NCBI GenBank assembly: GCA_038209965.1
Contig: JBBQXF010000007.1
Span: 10,634-74,633 of the forward strand
Direction of reading: 5' to 3'
Origin: JALONO01 sp038209965
Lineage (GTDB): Bacteria > Bacteroidota > Bacteroidia > Cytophagales > Thermoflexibacteraceae
Length of the DNA: 64,000 nucleotides
Positions within the stretch are counted from its first letter, which is position 1. Each line of letters starts with the position of its first letter. The notes below the pieces were generated by a model. It saw only the letters and a list, made by a program, of their open reading frames with translations. It did no database searches and was not told the origin of the DNA. Made by a program: the position numbers and the translations under genes. Shown piece by piece: positions 50,754-59,730 of the stretch.

Positions 50754-52406
50754 ATGGAACCACTGAATTTTATTGAAGAGATAGTCGAAGCGCACTTGGC
50801 CTCGGGCCGGTTCGAGGGCCGGGTGCACACCCGTTTCCCACCCGAACCGAACGGCTATTTGCACATTGGCCACGCCAAATCCATTTGTCTCAATTTTGGG
50901 CTGGCCAACAAGTATGGCGGAAAGACCAACCTCCGCTTTGACGACACCAACCCAAGCACCGAGGACGTGGAATACGTCGATTCCATCCGCGAAGATGTGC
51001 GCTGGCTGGGCTTTGAATGGGACGGGGAATATTTTGCCTCCGATTATTTTGACCAAATCTATGACTGGGCCGAGCAACTGATCCAGTTGGGCAAGGCCTA
51101 CGTGGACGACCAGACCGCCGAAGAAATGGCCGCCACCCGGGGCACACCCACCCGGCCCGGCACCGAAAGCTCCTTTCGCCAGCGGACGCCCGCTGAAAAC
51201 TTGGATCTGTTCCGCCGGATGCGGGCCGGGGAATTTCCCGAGGGCACCAAAGTGCTCCGGGCCAAGATCGACATGGCCTCCCCCAACATGCACTTGCGCG
51301 ACCCGGCCCTGTACCGCATCAAAAACGCCCACCACCACCGCACGGGCGACGCGTGGTGCATTTACCCCATGTACGACTTCGCGCACGGGTACAGCGACTC
51401 GATAGAAAAAATCACCCACTCGGTCTGCACGCTGGAGTTTGAGGTCCACCGGCCCTTGTACGATTGGCTGATCGATGCTGTGGATATTTTTCACCCCCAA
51501 CAAATTGAATTTGCCCGGCTCAACCTCAGCTATACGGTGATGAGCAAGCGCAAACTGCTCGAATTGGTGGCAGATAAATTGGTAAATGGCTGGGACGACC
51601 CGCGCCTGCCAACCATTTCGGGCCTGCGCCGCCGGGGCTATCCCCCGGAAGCGATCCGAGCTTTTGCCGAAAAGATCGGCATCGCCAAGCGCGACAACCT
51701 GATCGAGATCGCCCTGCTTGAGTTCTGTGTGCGCGAAGAACTGAACAAACACACCGACCGGGCCATGGCCGTGCTGGATCCGCTCAAAGTGGTGATCACC
51801 AATTATCCGGTGGGCCAATCTGAGCACCTGCCCGCGATCAACAATCCCGAAAACCCGGCGGCTGGCTCCCGCGAACTGCCGTTTGGCCGCGAGTTGTTCA
51901 TTGCCCAAGATGATTTTATGGAAAACCCGCCCAAGGGCTACTTCCGGCTGGTGCCAGGGGGCGAAGTGCGGCTCAAATTTGCCTACATCATCCGCTGCGA
52001 TGAGGTGGTCAAAGCTGCCGACGGCCAAGTGACCGAACTGCACTGCACTTATTTCCCCGAAAGCAAGAGCGGGGCCGATACTTCGGGCAAAAAAGTGAAA
52101 GGAACGATCCATTGGGTGGATGCCCAGCACGCGGTGCGCGCCGAAGTGCGCCTATACGACCGGCTGTTGCTGCTCGAGAACTTGGCCGATGTGCCCGAGG
52201 ATCGAGATTGGAAGGAATTCCTCAACCCCGATTCCCTCAAAGTGATCGAGGGCTACGTAGAACCGTCGATCGCCAGCCGCCAGCCCGGTGATCGGGTACA
52301 GTTTGAGCGCACCGGCTATTTCTGCGTGGACAAGGACACCACCCCGGCCCGGCCCGTGTTCAACCGCACCGTGACGCTCAAGGATTCTTGGGCCAAAAAG
52401 GCGTAA
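50754..52406 (+). CDS. glnS: Glutaminyl-tRNA synthetase
   Basis: Class I aminoacyl-tRNA synthetase charging tRNA-Gln directly, 550 residues. The HIGH-type motif is PPEPNGYLHIGHAKS (about residues 28-42), RFDDTNPSTEDVEYVDSI follows, the KMSKS-type loop is VMSKRKLLELV, and GWDDPRLPTISGLRRRGYPP is the GlnRS signature. The C-terminal anticodon-binding beta-barrels include HWVDAQHAVRAEVRLYDRLL. Direct charging implies that the GatCAB route is not needed for Gln-tRNA here. The gene is divergent from the RHS island. Confidence 0.97.
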   Translation: MEPLNFIEEIVEAHLASGRFEGRVHTRFPPEPNGYLHIGHAKSICLNFGLANKYGGKTNLRFDDTNPSTEDVEYVDSIREDVRWLGFEWDGEYFASDYFDQIYDWAEQLIQLGKAYVDDQTAEEMAATRGTPTRPGTESSFRQRTPAENLDLFRRMRAGEFPEGTKVLRAKIDMASPNMHLRDPALYRIKNAHHHRTGDAWCIYPMYDFAHGYSDSIEKITHSVCTLEFEVHRPLYDWLIDAVDIFHPQQIEFARLNLSYTVMSKRKLLELVADKLVNGWDDPRLPTISGLRRRGYPPEAIRAFAEKIGIAKRDNLIEIALLEFCVREELNKHTDRAMAVLDPLKVVITNYPVGQSEHLPAINNPENPAAGSRELPFGRELFIAQDDFMENPPKGYFRLVPGGEVRLKFAYIIRCDEVVKAADGQVTELHCTYFPESKSGADTSGKKVKGTIHWVDAQHAVRAEVRLYDRLLLLENLADVPEDRDWKEFLNPDSLKVIEGYVEPSIASRQPGDRVQFERTGYFCVDKDTTPARPVFNRTVTLKDSWAKKA

Positions 52407-52447
52407 GAACCGCTTTATTGCTGGGCAGTAAGCGTGGCTGAAGCCGG

Positions 52448-53140
52448 TTAAAAAGATAATTTGAAGCCCACGCCGTGGATGTTTTCCAAGTTCACGGTGG
52501 GGTCTTCTTTCAAATATTTGCGCAGGCGGGAGATAAAAACATCCAAACTGCGCCCGTTAAAATAATCGTCGTTGCCCCAAATGGCCAACAAGATTTCCTC
52601 GCGGCGCAAGATGTGGCCCAGGTTATGGCAAAATAAATGGAGCAGATCGCCCTCGCGCTGGGTAAGTGACTGGGCGTGGTGTTGGCCGATTAGGCTCAGG
52701 TTGGGGTAATCAAATTGGTAGTTGCCCAATGAGAAACGGCCCGGGGTGATGGTGGGGGCACCAGATGGGCTGATTTTGCTCCGGCGCAAGAACACCTCGA
52801 TCCGCAGGGCCAGTTCCTCGATGCTGAACGGCTTGGTGATGTAATCGTCGCCCCCAATTTTGAGCCCCCGGATCCGATCTTCTTTCTGGGCTTTGGAGGT
52901 AAGAAAAATAATGGGGATCTCATGGTGGCGGGCGCGGATGGCTTGGGCCAGTGCGAAGCCATCAAGCCCGGGCAACATCACATCGATGAGGCACAGGTCG
53001 AAGGGCTGCTGGTCGAATACTTGGAGTGCCTCGGCCCCATCCTCGCAATGGTACACGTCATAACCCTGCATGGCCAGGTTGTCCTTGGTCACAAAACCAA
53101 GGTTGATATCATCTTCTACGTACAATATTTTTGCAATCAT
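52448..53140 (-). CDS. OmpR-family response regulator
   Basis: Two-component response regulator, 230 residues. The receiver domain has the acidic pair EDD (residues 9-11), phospho-Asp D53 in LIDVMLPGLDG, Thr in IFLTSKAQKEDRI and Lys in DDYITKPFSIEEL. The C-terminal winged helix has LTQREGDLLHLFCHNLGHIL, RREEILLAIWGNDDYFNGRS and LDVFISRLRKYLKEDP. No histidine kinase is adjacent; the neighbouring ABC pair is on the other strand, 530 bp away. Confidence 0.94.
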   Translation of the reverse strand: MIAKILYVEDDINLGFVTKDNLAMQGYDVYHCEDGAEALQVFDQQPFDLCLIDVMLPGLDGFALAQAIRARHHEIPIIFLTSKAQKEDRIRGLKIGGDDYITKPFSIEELALRIEVFLRRSKISPSGAPTITPGRFSLGNYQFDYPNLSLIGQHHAQSLTQREGDLLHLFCHNLGHILRREEILLAIWGNDDYFNGRSLDVFISRLRKYLKEDPTVNLENIHGVGFKLSF

Positions 53141-53233
53141 GGGTGGTCAAAATTTATTGATGCTTTAAACCGTTATAAGATGAACTTTTCATCAGCTATC
53201 CACTGTTTTTTGGCCCAATTGCCAGTCGGTGCG

Positions 53234-53406
53234 GACTGCGCGTCTGCGGACTGCACGTGCGGATCAACGTTTCGGCAAACGTGCCGCCCTGGCCGGGCCA
53301 AAAGGCTCCCGGTCGGCTGGGCAGGGGCTGACCGCAGTGCCAGCCCTATAGCGGCCTTCTTTCTTTTCTTTTGCTTGCCCAAAAGAAAAGAAACAAAAGA
53401 AAAAGG
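53234..53406 (+). repeat. Dispersed intergenic repeat, copy 2
   Basis: In the 533-bp gap 53141-53673. The order on the plus strand is a 15-bp unit GACTGCGCGTCTGCG (53234-53248, exact) and a shortened second unit (53249-53262), the 27-bp block at 53270-53296 (two mismatches to copy 1), then a purine/pyrimidine block (about 53365-53406) with CTTTTCTTTT, GCCCAAAAGAAAAG and AAACAAAAG. Same order and orientation as copy 1 on the opposite strand. Frames reading through it (53173-53542) are artefacts. Confidence 0.75.
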
Positions 53407-53636
53407 CCCCTTGCGCAATGCTTCCCTGCACAGGCCCGAGCACTCCCGCTGCGCAAGGATGCCCCCCCAACATCGAATCACTAACGTAGGGTTTGGATTG
53501 ATCAAGTCTGCTTTTGGCATGGCCAACAGTGTCCAATCATGAACACTAACTGTCCGTATGTGAACATTTTTGATCGGCGATTGGTCTAAACGTCCTGAAA
53601 GATAAGGGATTAAACCCGTGGCATTTTTTTAGATCC

Positions 53637-53644
53637 TATATTTG
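53637..53644 (+). promoter_or_regulatory. Possible -7 box for the ABC transporter genes
   Basis: TATATTTG fits TAnnTTTG, 30 bp before the ATG at 53674. No clear TTG lies 18 bp upstream, so support is limited. Confidence 0.35.
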
Positions 53645-53673
53645 AACTGCGATACTGGTATAACCCCGATGAA

Positions 53674-54363
53674 ATGGCGATCATCAAAACGGTTGATTTA
53701 GCAAAACTATATACAAGTTTCAATATTGAAACAGTTGCCCTGCGCGGGGTGAACATCAATATTGAGCGGGGCGAGTTTGTGAGCATCATGGGGCCGTCGG
53801 GCTGTGGCAAGTCCACCCTGCTCAATCTGATCTCTTTAATGGATCAACCGACTTCGGGCGAGATCTATTTTATGGATCGGCCAGTGTCCAAGATGAACGA
53901 CCGCCAGCGGGCCGAAAACCGACGAAAACACCTCGGGTTTGTGTTCCAGCACTTCAATTTGATCGAGGAACTGACGGTTTATGAAAACATTGCCCTGCCG
54001 CTGGTGTACTTGGGCGTGGGGCCCCGCGAGCGCCACAGCCGGGTGCAGCGGGTGATGGAAATGCTGGAAGTGGCCCACAAACAACAATTTTTTCCGTTGC
54101 AATTATCGGGCGGGCACCAGCAACGGGTGGCGGTGGCCCGGGCCATTGTCTCTAGTCCACAATTGCTGTTTGCCGATGAGCCAACGGGCAACCTGGACTC
54201 CGTCCACGGCCAGGAAGTAATGGAGATATTGACCGAACTGAACGAGGCCGGCACCACCATTGTGATGGTGACGCACTCGTCCGAAAATGCCACTTACAGC
54301 CAACGCATCATTCAACTATTTGATGGACAAGTAGTTTCAGGATTGATAAACCAAATTGCATGA
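53674..54363 (+). CDS. ABC transporter ATP-binding protein (LolD/MacB type)
   Basis: ATPase subunit of an ABC exporter of the MacB/LolD group, 229 residues. Walker A is GPSGCGKST (about residues 37-45), the Q-loop is VFQHFNLIEELTVYEN, the signature is LSGGHQQRVAVARA (the usual Q replaced by H), Walker B is LLFADEPTGNLD and the H-loop is VMVTHSSENA. It forms a unit with the overlapping permease gene. The transported substrate is unknown; relatives handle lipoproteins, peptides or macrolides. Confidence 0.94.
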   Translation: MAIIKTVDLAKLYTSFNIETVALRGVNINIERGEFVSIMGPSGCGKSTLLNLISLMDQPTSGEIYFMDRPVSKMNDRQRAENRRKHLGFVFQHFNLIEELTVYENIALPLVYLGVGPRERHSRVQRVMEMLEVAHKQQFFPLQLSGGHQQRVAVARAIVSSPQLLFADEPTGNLDSVHGQEVMEILTELNEAGTTIVMVTHSSENATYSQRIIQLFDGQVVSGLINQIA

Positions 54364-56833
54364 AACTGCTTTGAGCGAAGATTTCTTCATCCAGTCATTC
54401 AGGAAGCTGTTCAATGACAAGCTGTATTCCTTCATCAACATCGCTGGCCTAGCGACCGGGATTGCTTGTTTTACGGTGCTGGTACTGCTCATCCTCCATG
54501 AGACCAGTTATGACGATTTCCACCCCGCCAACGACCGACTGTACCGGATCACCGAAACCATCGATCACAAAGGAGTGGGCGAAAACTCGGCCAGTTTGCC
54601 CTTTCCAATTGCCGCCGAGTTGCAGCGCACCTATCCCCAGTATATTGAAAAAACCGTTCGTTTGTTTAATTTTCAGGCCCCTTCCATTGGGGTAAGCGTG
54701 GGCAAAAAGAAATTCAACGAAAAGTATTTTTTCTTGGCCGATTCAACTTTTTTTGAGGTCTTCGGGTTCAAGTTGGCGCAGGGCAATGCCAATACTGCCT
54801 TGGCCCGACCGGGCTGCATCGTGCTTACCCAGGCACTGGCCAGCACCTACTTTGGCAACGAACCGGCCCTGGGCAAAACCATCAAACTTTTTGGCAGCAT
54901 TCCGCTCCAAGTTACCGGGGTATTTGCCGACCTGCCAGTTTCGTCCCATTTGCGCTTTGATTTGATCGCCTCGCTGTCCACTTTGCGGTACTATGGCTAT
55001 GCCGATTATGACCATCAATGGATCTGGAACCCCTGCTGGACCTACGCCCGCCTCACCTCAAAGGCGGCGGCCAAGACACTGCAAGCGGCCCTGCCCAGTT
55101 TTGTCCAAAAGCATTTTCCGGCAGAGCTGGCCCCCGATATTTCGCTGCAGCTCCAACCGATCCGCGATATCCACTTGTATTCTGCGCTCGATTACGAGAT
55201 CGAGACCAACGGTGATATCAAATATATTTACGTTTTTGTGGCAATGGCCCTGTTTATCCTGCTCATTGCGGCCATCAATTACATGAACCTCACCACGGCG
55301 CAAGCCTCGGCGCGGGTACGGGAAGTGGTGGTCAAAAAAGCCATCGGGGCCGACAGCCAACAACTGTTCTACCAGTTCCTGTTCGAGTCGCTGTTCATTG
55401 GGGCCACTTCGGTGGTTATCGCCCTGATCTTGGTGGAGGTGATCTCGCCCTACCTGACCGATCTCTCCGGCCAACCCTTGTCGGCCACCACGCTCAACCA
55501 GCGGACCCTGTTCGCTTCGGTAACTGCAACTGGACTGTTCATGGGTATTGTTGCGGGCATATATCCCGCTTTCTACCTCTCGTCTTTCGAGATAGTGAAT
55601 GTTTTTCATGGCCGGCTGCTCAAGGTCCGGAGCGGGCGGTGGTTTCGCAGCATTTTGGTCGTGATTCAGTTTTTCATCTCTATTTTACTGCTTATTTCTT
55701 CCTTCGTGAGCAAGCGGCAGTTGGATTTCATGCGCAACTCCCGTTTGGGATTCGACAAGGATTACATCGTACTGATCCCGGTCACGACTGGACGGATCAT
55801 CTTTTCCTATGACGAGGTTCGACAATCTCTGTTAGCGCACAGTGCCATTCATTCGGTGACCGCCATTGAAGAAATCATTGGCAAAGATTTCCAAACCCAT
55901 GAGTTTAGCACTGAGCGCAACCAACCCGATGAGTACAGTTTTTATCCCTCCATTGAGGTCACCTACGATTTTCTCAAAACGTTCGACATTGAATTGATCG
56001 CCGGGCGCGATTTTGCCGACCAGCGCCACCTATCCAGCTCGGATGGCCAACCACCGTCCAACACCGGCTGGTTGGCTCAAGATGACGGAAACAATGCCAT
56101 CATCGTCAATGAGGCCATGATCAAACATTTGGGCTATCCGTCAGCCGAGGCGGCAATTGGCAAGCGGTTTAGTCGCCGGGATGGCAACGAAAAAATCGTT
56201 GGCGTGGTACAGAATTTTCATTTTACTTCGCTCCACTCTGAAGTCACCCCCTTCGCCATAGATCTGGTCGACTTCAGCATCCGCAGGAGCCGGATCAAGT
56301 ACTTGGCCATCAAGATTGACCAACGCCAATCCACCGCTGGCTTGCAACAAATCGAGCAAATGTGGGCCAAATTTGTCCCCGAGCAGCCGTATGAGTATTT
56401 TTTCCTGCGGGACAACCTGAACGGTCTTTACATAAAAGAGCAACGGTTGGGCGAAATCGCGACCTGGTTCAGTGTAGTGGCCATTATCATCGCCTGCATG
56501 GGCCTGTTTGGCTTGTCGTCCTTTGTGGCGGGCCAGCAGCGGAAGGAAATCGGGATCCGCAAAGCCATCGGGGCCGGAGCCCTCAACCTGGCCCTCCAAC
56601 TGGCCAGCCGTTTCATCTCCCTAGCGTTGATCGGGATAGTGGTAGCGGTGCCGGCTGGCTACTGGATGGCGGCAACTTGGCTGGCCAGTTTCCCCTACCA
56701 CATTCCTCTCCAAGCCGATCTGTTTGTGCTGCCTTCAGTCATTATGCTTGCAGTAACCATCCTCACGGTGAGCTATCATGCCATCCGGGCCTCCCTGCTC
56801 ACACCCGTGGAGTCCATCCAAATGCGATGGTAA
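54356..56833 (+). CDS. ABC transporter permease (MacB_PCD/FtsX type)
   Basis: Duplicated Bacteroidota-type permease of 825 residues with two FtsX domains and two MacB-like periplasmic domains. The first TM follows FIQSFRKLFNDKLYSFINIA, a periplasmic domain spans about residues 50-280, and three TM helices are around 290-435 (FILLIAAINYMNLTTAQASA). A second half has FRSILVVIQFFISILLLISS and ends in an FtsX block (GLFGLSSFVAGQQRKEIGIR). The start must be TTG: 54356, overlapping the ATPase stop by 8 nt, or 54371. The ATG at 54360 is out of frame. It acts at the inner membrane with the ATPase. Confidence 0.92.
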   Translation: MHETALSEDFFIQSFRKLFNDKLYSFINIAGLATGIACFTVLVLLILHETSYDDFHPANDRLYRITETIDHKGVGENSASLPFPIAAELQRTYPQYIEKTVRLFNFQAPSIGVSVGKKKFNEKYFFLADSTFFEVFGFKLAQGNANTALARPGCIVLTQALASTYFGNEPALGKTIKLFGSIPLQVTGVFADLPVSSHLRFDLIASLSTLRYYGYADYDHQWIWNPCWTYARLTSKAAAKTLQAALPSFVQKHFPAELAPDISLQLQPIRDIHLYSALDYEIETNGDIKYIYVFVAMALFILLIAAINYMNLTTAQASARVREVVVKKAIGADSQQLFYQFLFESLFIGATSVVIALILVEVISPYLTDLSGQPLSATTLNQRTLFASVTATGLFMGIVAGIYPAFYLSSFEIVNVFHGRLLKVRSGRWFRSILVVIQFFISILLLISSFVSKRQLDFMRNSRLGFDKDYIVLIPVTTGRIIFSYDEVRQSLLAHSAIHSVTAIEEIIGKDFQTHEFSTERNQPDEYSFYPSIEVTYDFLKTFDIELIAGRDFADQRHLSSSDGQPPSNTGWLAQDDGNNAIIVNEAMIKHLGYPSAEAAIGKRFSRRDGNEKIVGVVQNFHFTSLHSEVTPFAIDLVDFSIRRSRIKYLAIKIDQRQSTAGLQQIEQMWAKFVPEQPYEYFFLRDNLNGLYIKEQRLGEIATWFSVVAIIIACMGLFGLSSFVAGQQRKEIGIRKAIGAGALNLALQLASRFISLALIGIVVAVPAGYWMAATWLASFPYHIPLQADLFVLPSVIMLAVTILTVSYHAIRASLLTPVESIQMRW

Positions 56834-56868
56834 AAGGGTGGGGTAGTAAAAATGCCAAGTACCACTAA

Positions 56869-58977
56869 TCATGAGGGTGCCTGTTTTTGTTTCAAATACT
56901 CATAAAAAGCCCTTTGGGCCCGCACTTCGGGGCCTTTGTTTTTCTGGTATTTGTTGGTCAGTTTGAGGTCAATGATCCGGGCCTTTTGGTTGTCCTTGAG
57001 CTGGATATCGAGCAAGTCCAAGATTTCTTGCCGCAGATCGGGCTGCAGCACCGGGAAGGCCACCTCGACGCGCTCGCTCAAGTTGCGGGTCATAAAATCA
57101 GCCGAAGCACAGTAAACGGCTGGGTCACCGTTGTTATGGAAACTGTAAATCCTGGCGTGCTCTAGGTAACGATCCACAATACTGATCACCTTGATGTTTT
57201 CGCTTTGGCCCGGCACCCCCGGTTGCAGGCAGCAGATGCCCCGGATGATCAGGTCGATCTTGACCCCGGCATTGCTAGCTTGGTAAAGTTTCTCGATGAT
57301 TTCCCGGTCTTGGATGCTGTTCAGCTTGAGGATCACGCGGGCGGGGTGACCAGCGGCGGCGTGGGTCATTTCCCGATCGATGAGCTTATTAATCCGCGCC
57401 CGCAAGTTGTGCGGGGCAATGAGCAGGTTGGTGGACTCGATCTTGTCGCTCTTGCGGCGCAAAAAGTCAAAGTGGTTGAGCAGTTCGTCGGTCAGGGCTG
57501 GGTTGGCGGTGAACAGGCCGACGTCACCATAGATCCGGGCGGTTTTCTCATGGAAATTACCAGTGCCAAAATAGGCAAACCGGGTTTGTACTCCATTTTC
57601 TTTGTAGGTGATCACGCAGGTTTTGGAGTGGACTTTTAGGCCGGGGATGCTATAGGTCACTTTGGCCCCAGCTTTGATGAGTTCGTTGCCCCATTTGATG
57701 TTGTTTTCTTCGTCAAAACGGGCTTTCACTTCCACAAAAACCGTTACTTCTTTGCCCAGCTTGGCCGCCGCGATCAGGGCACTCACCACTTTGGAGTTGC
57801 CCACGGCCACGCGGTAGAGCGAGATGCGGATTTTGCTCACCAGCGGATGCTCGGCTGCTTCCAATAAAAACCGGCTCAAATAGTCATAGGAATGGTAAGG
57901 GAAGTGGATCATCCAGTCACGGGTGCGAATCGCGTCTATCATGGAAGAAAACTTGTCCAGTTCCGGAATTCGCAATGGTTGTATCGGTTCGTATTCTAGA
58001 TCGGGGGCCAGCGGGTTGGGAAAGCCCATCAGGTCACGGAAGTTGTGGTAGCGGCCACCCATCATCAGGTCGTCGTCGGCCAGGGCCAACACTTTTTTGA
58101 TGTGTTTTAGAAAGTCATCGGGCATTTCCCGATCGTAAAGGAAGCGGGAAGGCACGCCCAAATTGCGCTTGACCAAGCTCTTTTTTATTTTGTCAACCAA
58201 ATCGCCCGAAAACTCATCATAAATGTACAGTTCGGCATCGCGGGTCACTTTTATGGAGTAGATGTTGTCCTGCTCTACTTTGGGGAACAGTTGGCAAAGG
58301 AAGAGGCGGATCACATCGTCCAGGGCAATGATGGAATAATGGCCCAACACTTCATCGGGCATGAGCAAAAAGCGGGGCAGGGAAACTGTTGGTATTTCTA
58401 TCAAAGCATACACATAATCGCCTTCGTTGTCCAAAAAACGAATGGCATGATGGATTACATCGCTGGGTATGAACACTGGGCCCACGTTTTCGTGCAGAAA
58501 AACTGGGTTGAGCACGGGCATGACGTAGTTAGTAAAATATTCGCGCAGGAATTCCAATTGACTCGGCGAAACCTTCTGATCATCAATGAAAGTGATGTGA
58601 TAGTTGCCCAACTCTTTGGTGAGGGCAGCAAAAAGCTCGGCATACTCAAGCCGTTGTTTTTTGACTATCCGTTGCACCAGCCGCAGCACTTGCCCCGGAT
58701 CGAGGTCGAGCTTGCGCTTAGTCTTTTTCTTCAGGGTGGCCAAGCCGCGCAGGTAAGCCACCCGCACTTTGAAAAACTCATCCATGTTGGAGGAGTAGAT
58801 GGCCATGAACTTGAAGCGCTCGTAAAGCGGAACCCGCTTGTCTTTGGCCTCCTGCAAAACCCGGTAATTGAAGGCCAACCAACTAACATCGCGATCATTG
58901 AAAGTATGTCCTTGATGGGTGGCAGGATGGTTGGTCGCGCCCTTGGTGGGCGACTTGGCTACTGAGGATGTGGGCAT
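56869..58977 (-). CDS. ppk1: Polyphosphate kinase 1
   Basis: Reversible synthesis of polyphosphate from ATP, a stress and phosphate-storage enzyme. The ATG at 58977 gives 702 residues, normal for PPK1. FNDRDVSWLAFNYRVLQEAK opens the N-domain. MGGRYHNFRDLMGFPNP, IRISLYRVAVGNSKVVSALI, VFVEVKARFDEENNIKWG and the autophosphorylated-histidine segment GLKVHSKTCVITY follow. The second conserved His is in YLEHARIYSF, and RNLSERVEVAFPV is near the end. A longer frame to 59130 lies in AT-rich leader DNA. No ppx gene is adjacent. Confidence 0.95.
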   Translation of the reverse strand: MPTSSVAKSPTKGATNHPATHQGHTFNDRDVSWLAFNYRVLQEAKDKRVPLYERFKFMAIYSSNMDEFFKVRVAYLRGLATLKKKTKRKLDLDPGQVLRLVQRIVKKQRLEYAELFAALTKELGNYHITFIDDQKVSPSQLEFLREYFTNYVMPVLNPVFLHENVGPVFIPSDVIHHAIRFLDNEGDYVYALIEIPTVSLPRFLLMPDEVLGHYSIIALDDVIRLFLCQLFPKVEQDNIYSIKVTRDAELYIYDEFSGDLVDKIKKSLVKRNLGVPSRFLYDREMPDDFLKHIKKVLALADDDLMMGGRYHNFRDLMGFPNPLAPDLEYEPIQPLRIPELDKFSSMIDAIRTRDWMIHFPYHSYDYLSRFLLEAAEHPLVSKIRISLYRVAVGNSKVVSALIAAAKLGKEVTVFVEVKARFDEENNIKWGNELIKAGAKVTYSIPGLKVHSKTCVITYKENGVQTRFAYFGTGNFHEKTARIYGDVGLFTANPALTDELLNHFDFLRRKSDKIESTNLLIAPHNLRARINKLIDREMTHAAAGHPARVILKLNSIQDREIIEKLYQASNAGVKIDLIIRGICCLQPGVPGQSENIKVISIVDRYLEHARIYSFHNNGDPAVYCASADFMTRNLSERVEVAFPVLQPDLRQEILDLLDIQLKDNQKARIIDLKLTNKYQKNKGPEVRAQRAFYEYLKQKQAPS

Positions 58978-59724
58978 TAACGTTTTAGTTATATCTATAC
59001 CTGAACTTTCCCGGCATGGATAGGCGGGCAAAGTCCTTATTGTGTAGTAGTAAAATGAAGCAAAATCTGCTTCCGATTCCCGGCCGGCACGGGAGCCACT
59101 CAAACAGCGCCCCCGATTTTGCCTGCTCAAAGATAAGGTACGGCTAGAAACGAATTTGGTTTTTCCAAATTAAATAATTGCAAATGTTTGACAAAAACAA
59201 GGCGGGTGGGAAAAATGCCAACTTAACAAAGTGTTTGTGAAGCAATATAAGTAAATTTGTCTGTTGGCCCAGTAGCAACCCCAGCGTTTTGCCGGCACCC
59301 AAAACGGCGGTACAACAAAGTATGGCCGGAAGTGTCAGTGGATAAATTAGGAGATAAATTTACAAATATGATATAGAACTTACGCCATAAAAACCCGTAG
59401 AAGACCAGCAATGGAACTATTGAGCCGCTTGATGGCCTTGGCTTGAGCAATAAAGCGCAGTTGTCAAAAAATATTTATTTATTTTTAAATCACTGATAAT
59501 CAATTTATTGGTAATTTTAAAATAAATTTTATTCCACAATAAATTTGATAAATACAATTATTGGGCGCGCATCGGCACAAAAAATTCGGATTGGCAGTAT
59601 TGAAGTATAAAAAAAGCTTTTATTTTTGCACCATACATTACACTTGTCTGCTTGTCAGCACAATCACTTCACTTCTACGCAGTAATCAGTTGATTATTTT
59701 CGGTTCACACTTACCGAATGCCCT
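58978..59724. other. Long AT-rich intergenic region
   Basis: 747 bp between divergent ppk1 and the S8 protease gene. Except for the promoter candidate at 59600-59628, no RNA, repeat or credible small gene was found; the frames at 59223-59450 and 59561-59761 look accidental. Confidence 0.5.
59600..59628 (+). promoter_or_regulatory. Bacteroidota-type promoter for the S8 protease gene
   Basis: TTG at 59600-59602, 18-bp spacer, TATTTTTG at 59621-59628, the same layout as 9419-9447. The leader to the ATG would be about 95 bases. Confidence 0.5.
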
Positions 59725-59730
59725 ATGGTC

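Noticed and set aside
53173..53542. Frames with FLLFCLPKRKETKEKG-like peptides on both strands
   Set aside because: They cover the second copy of the dispersed repeat, and the same peptide-like string arises from copy 1. Repeat artefact.
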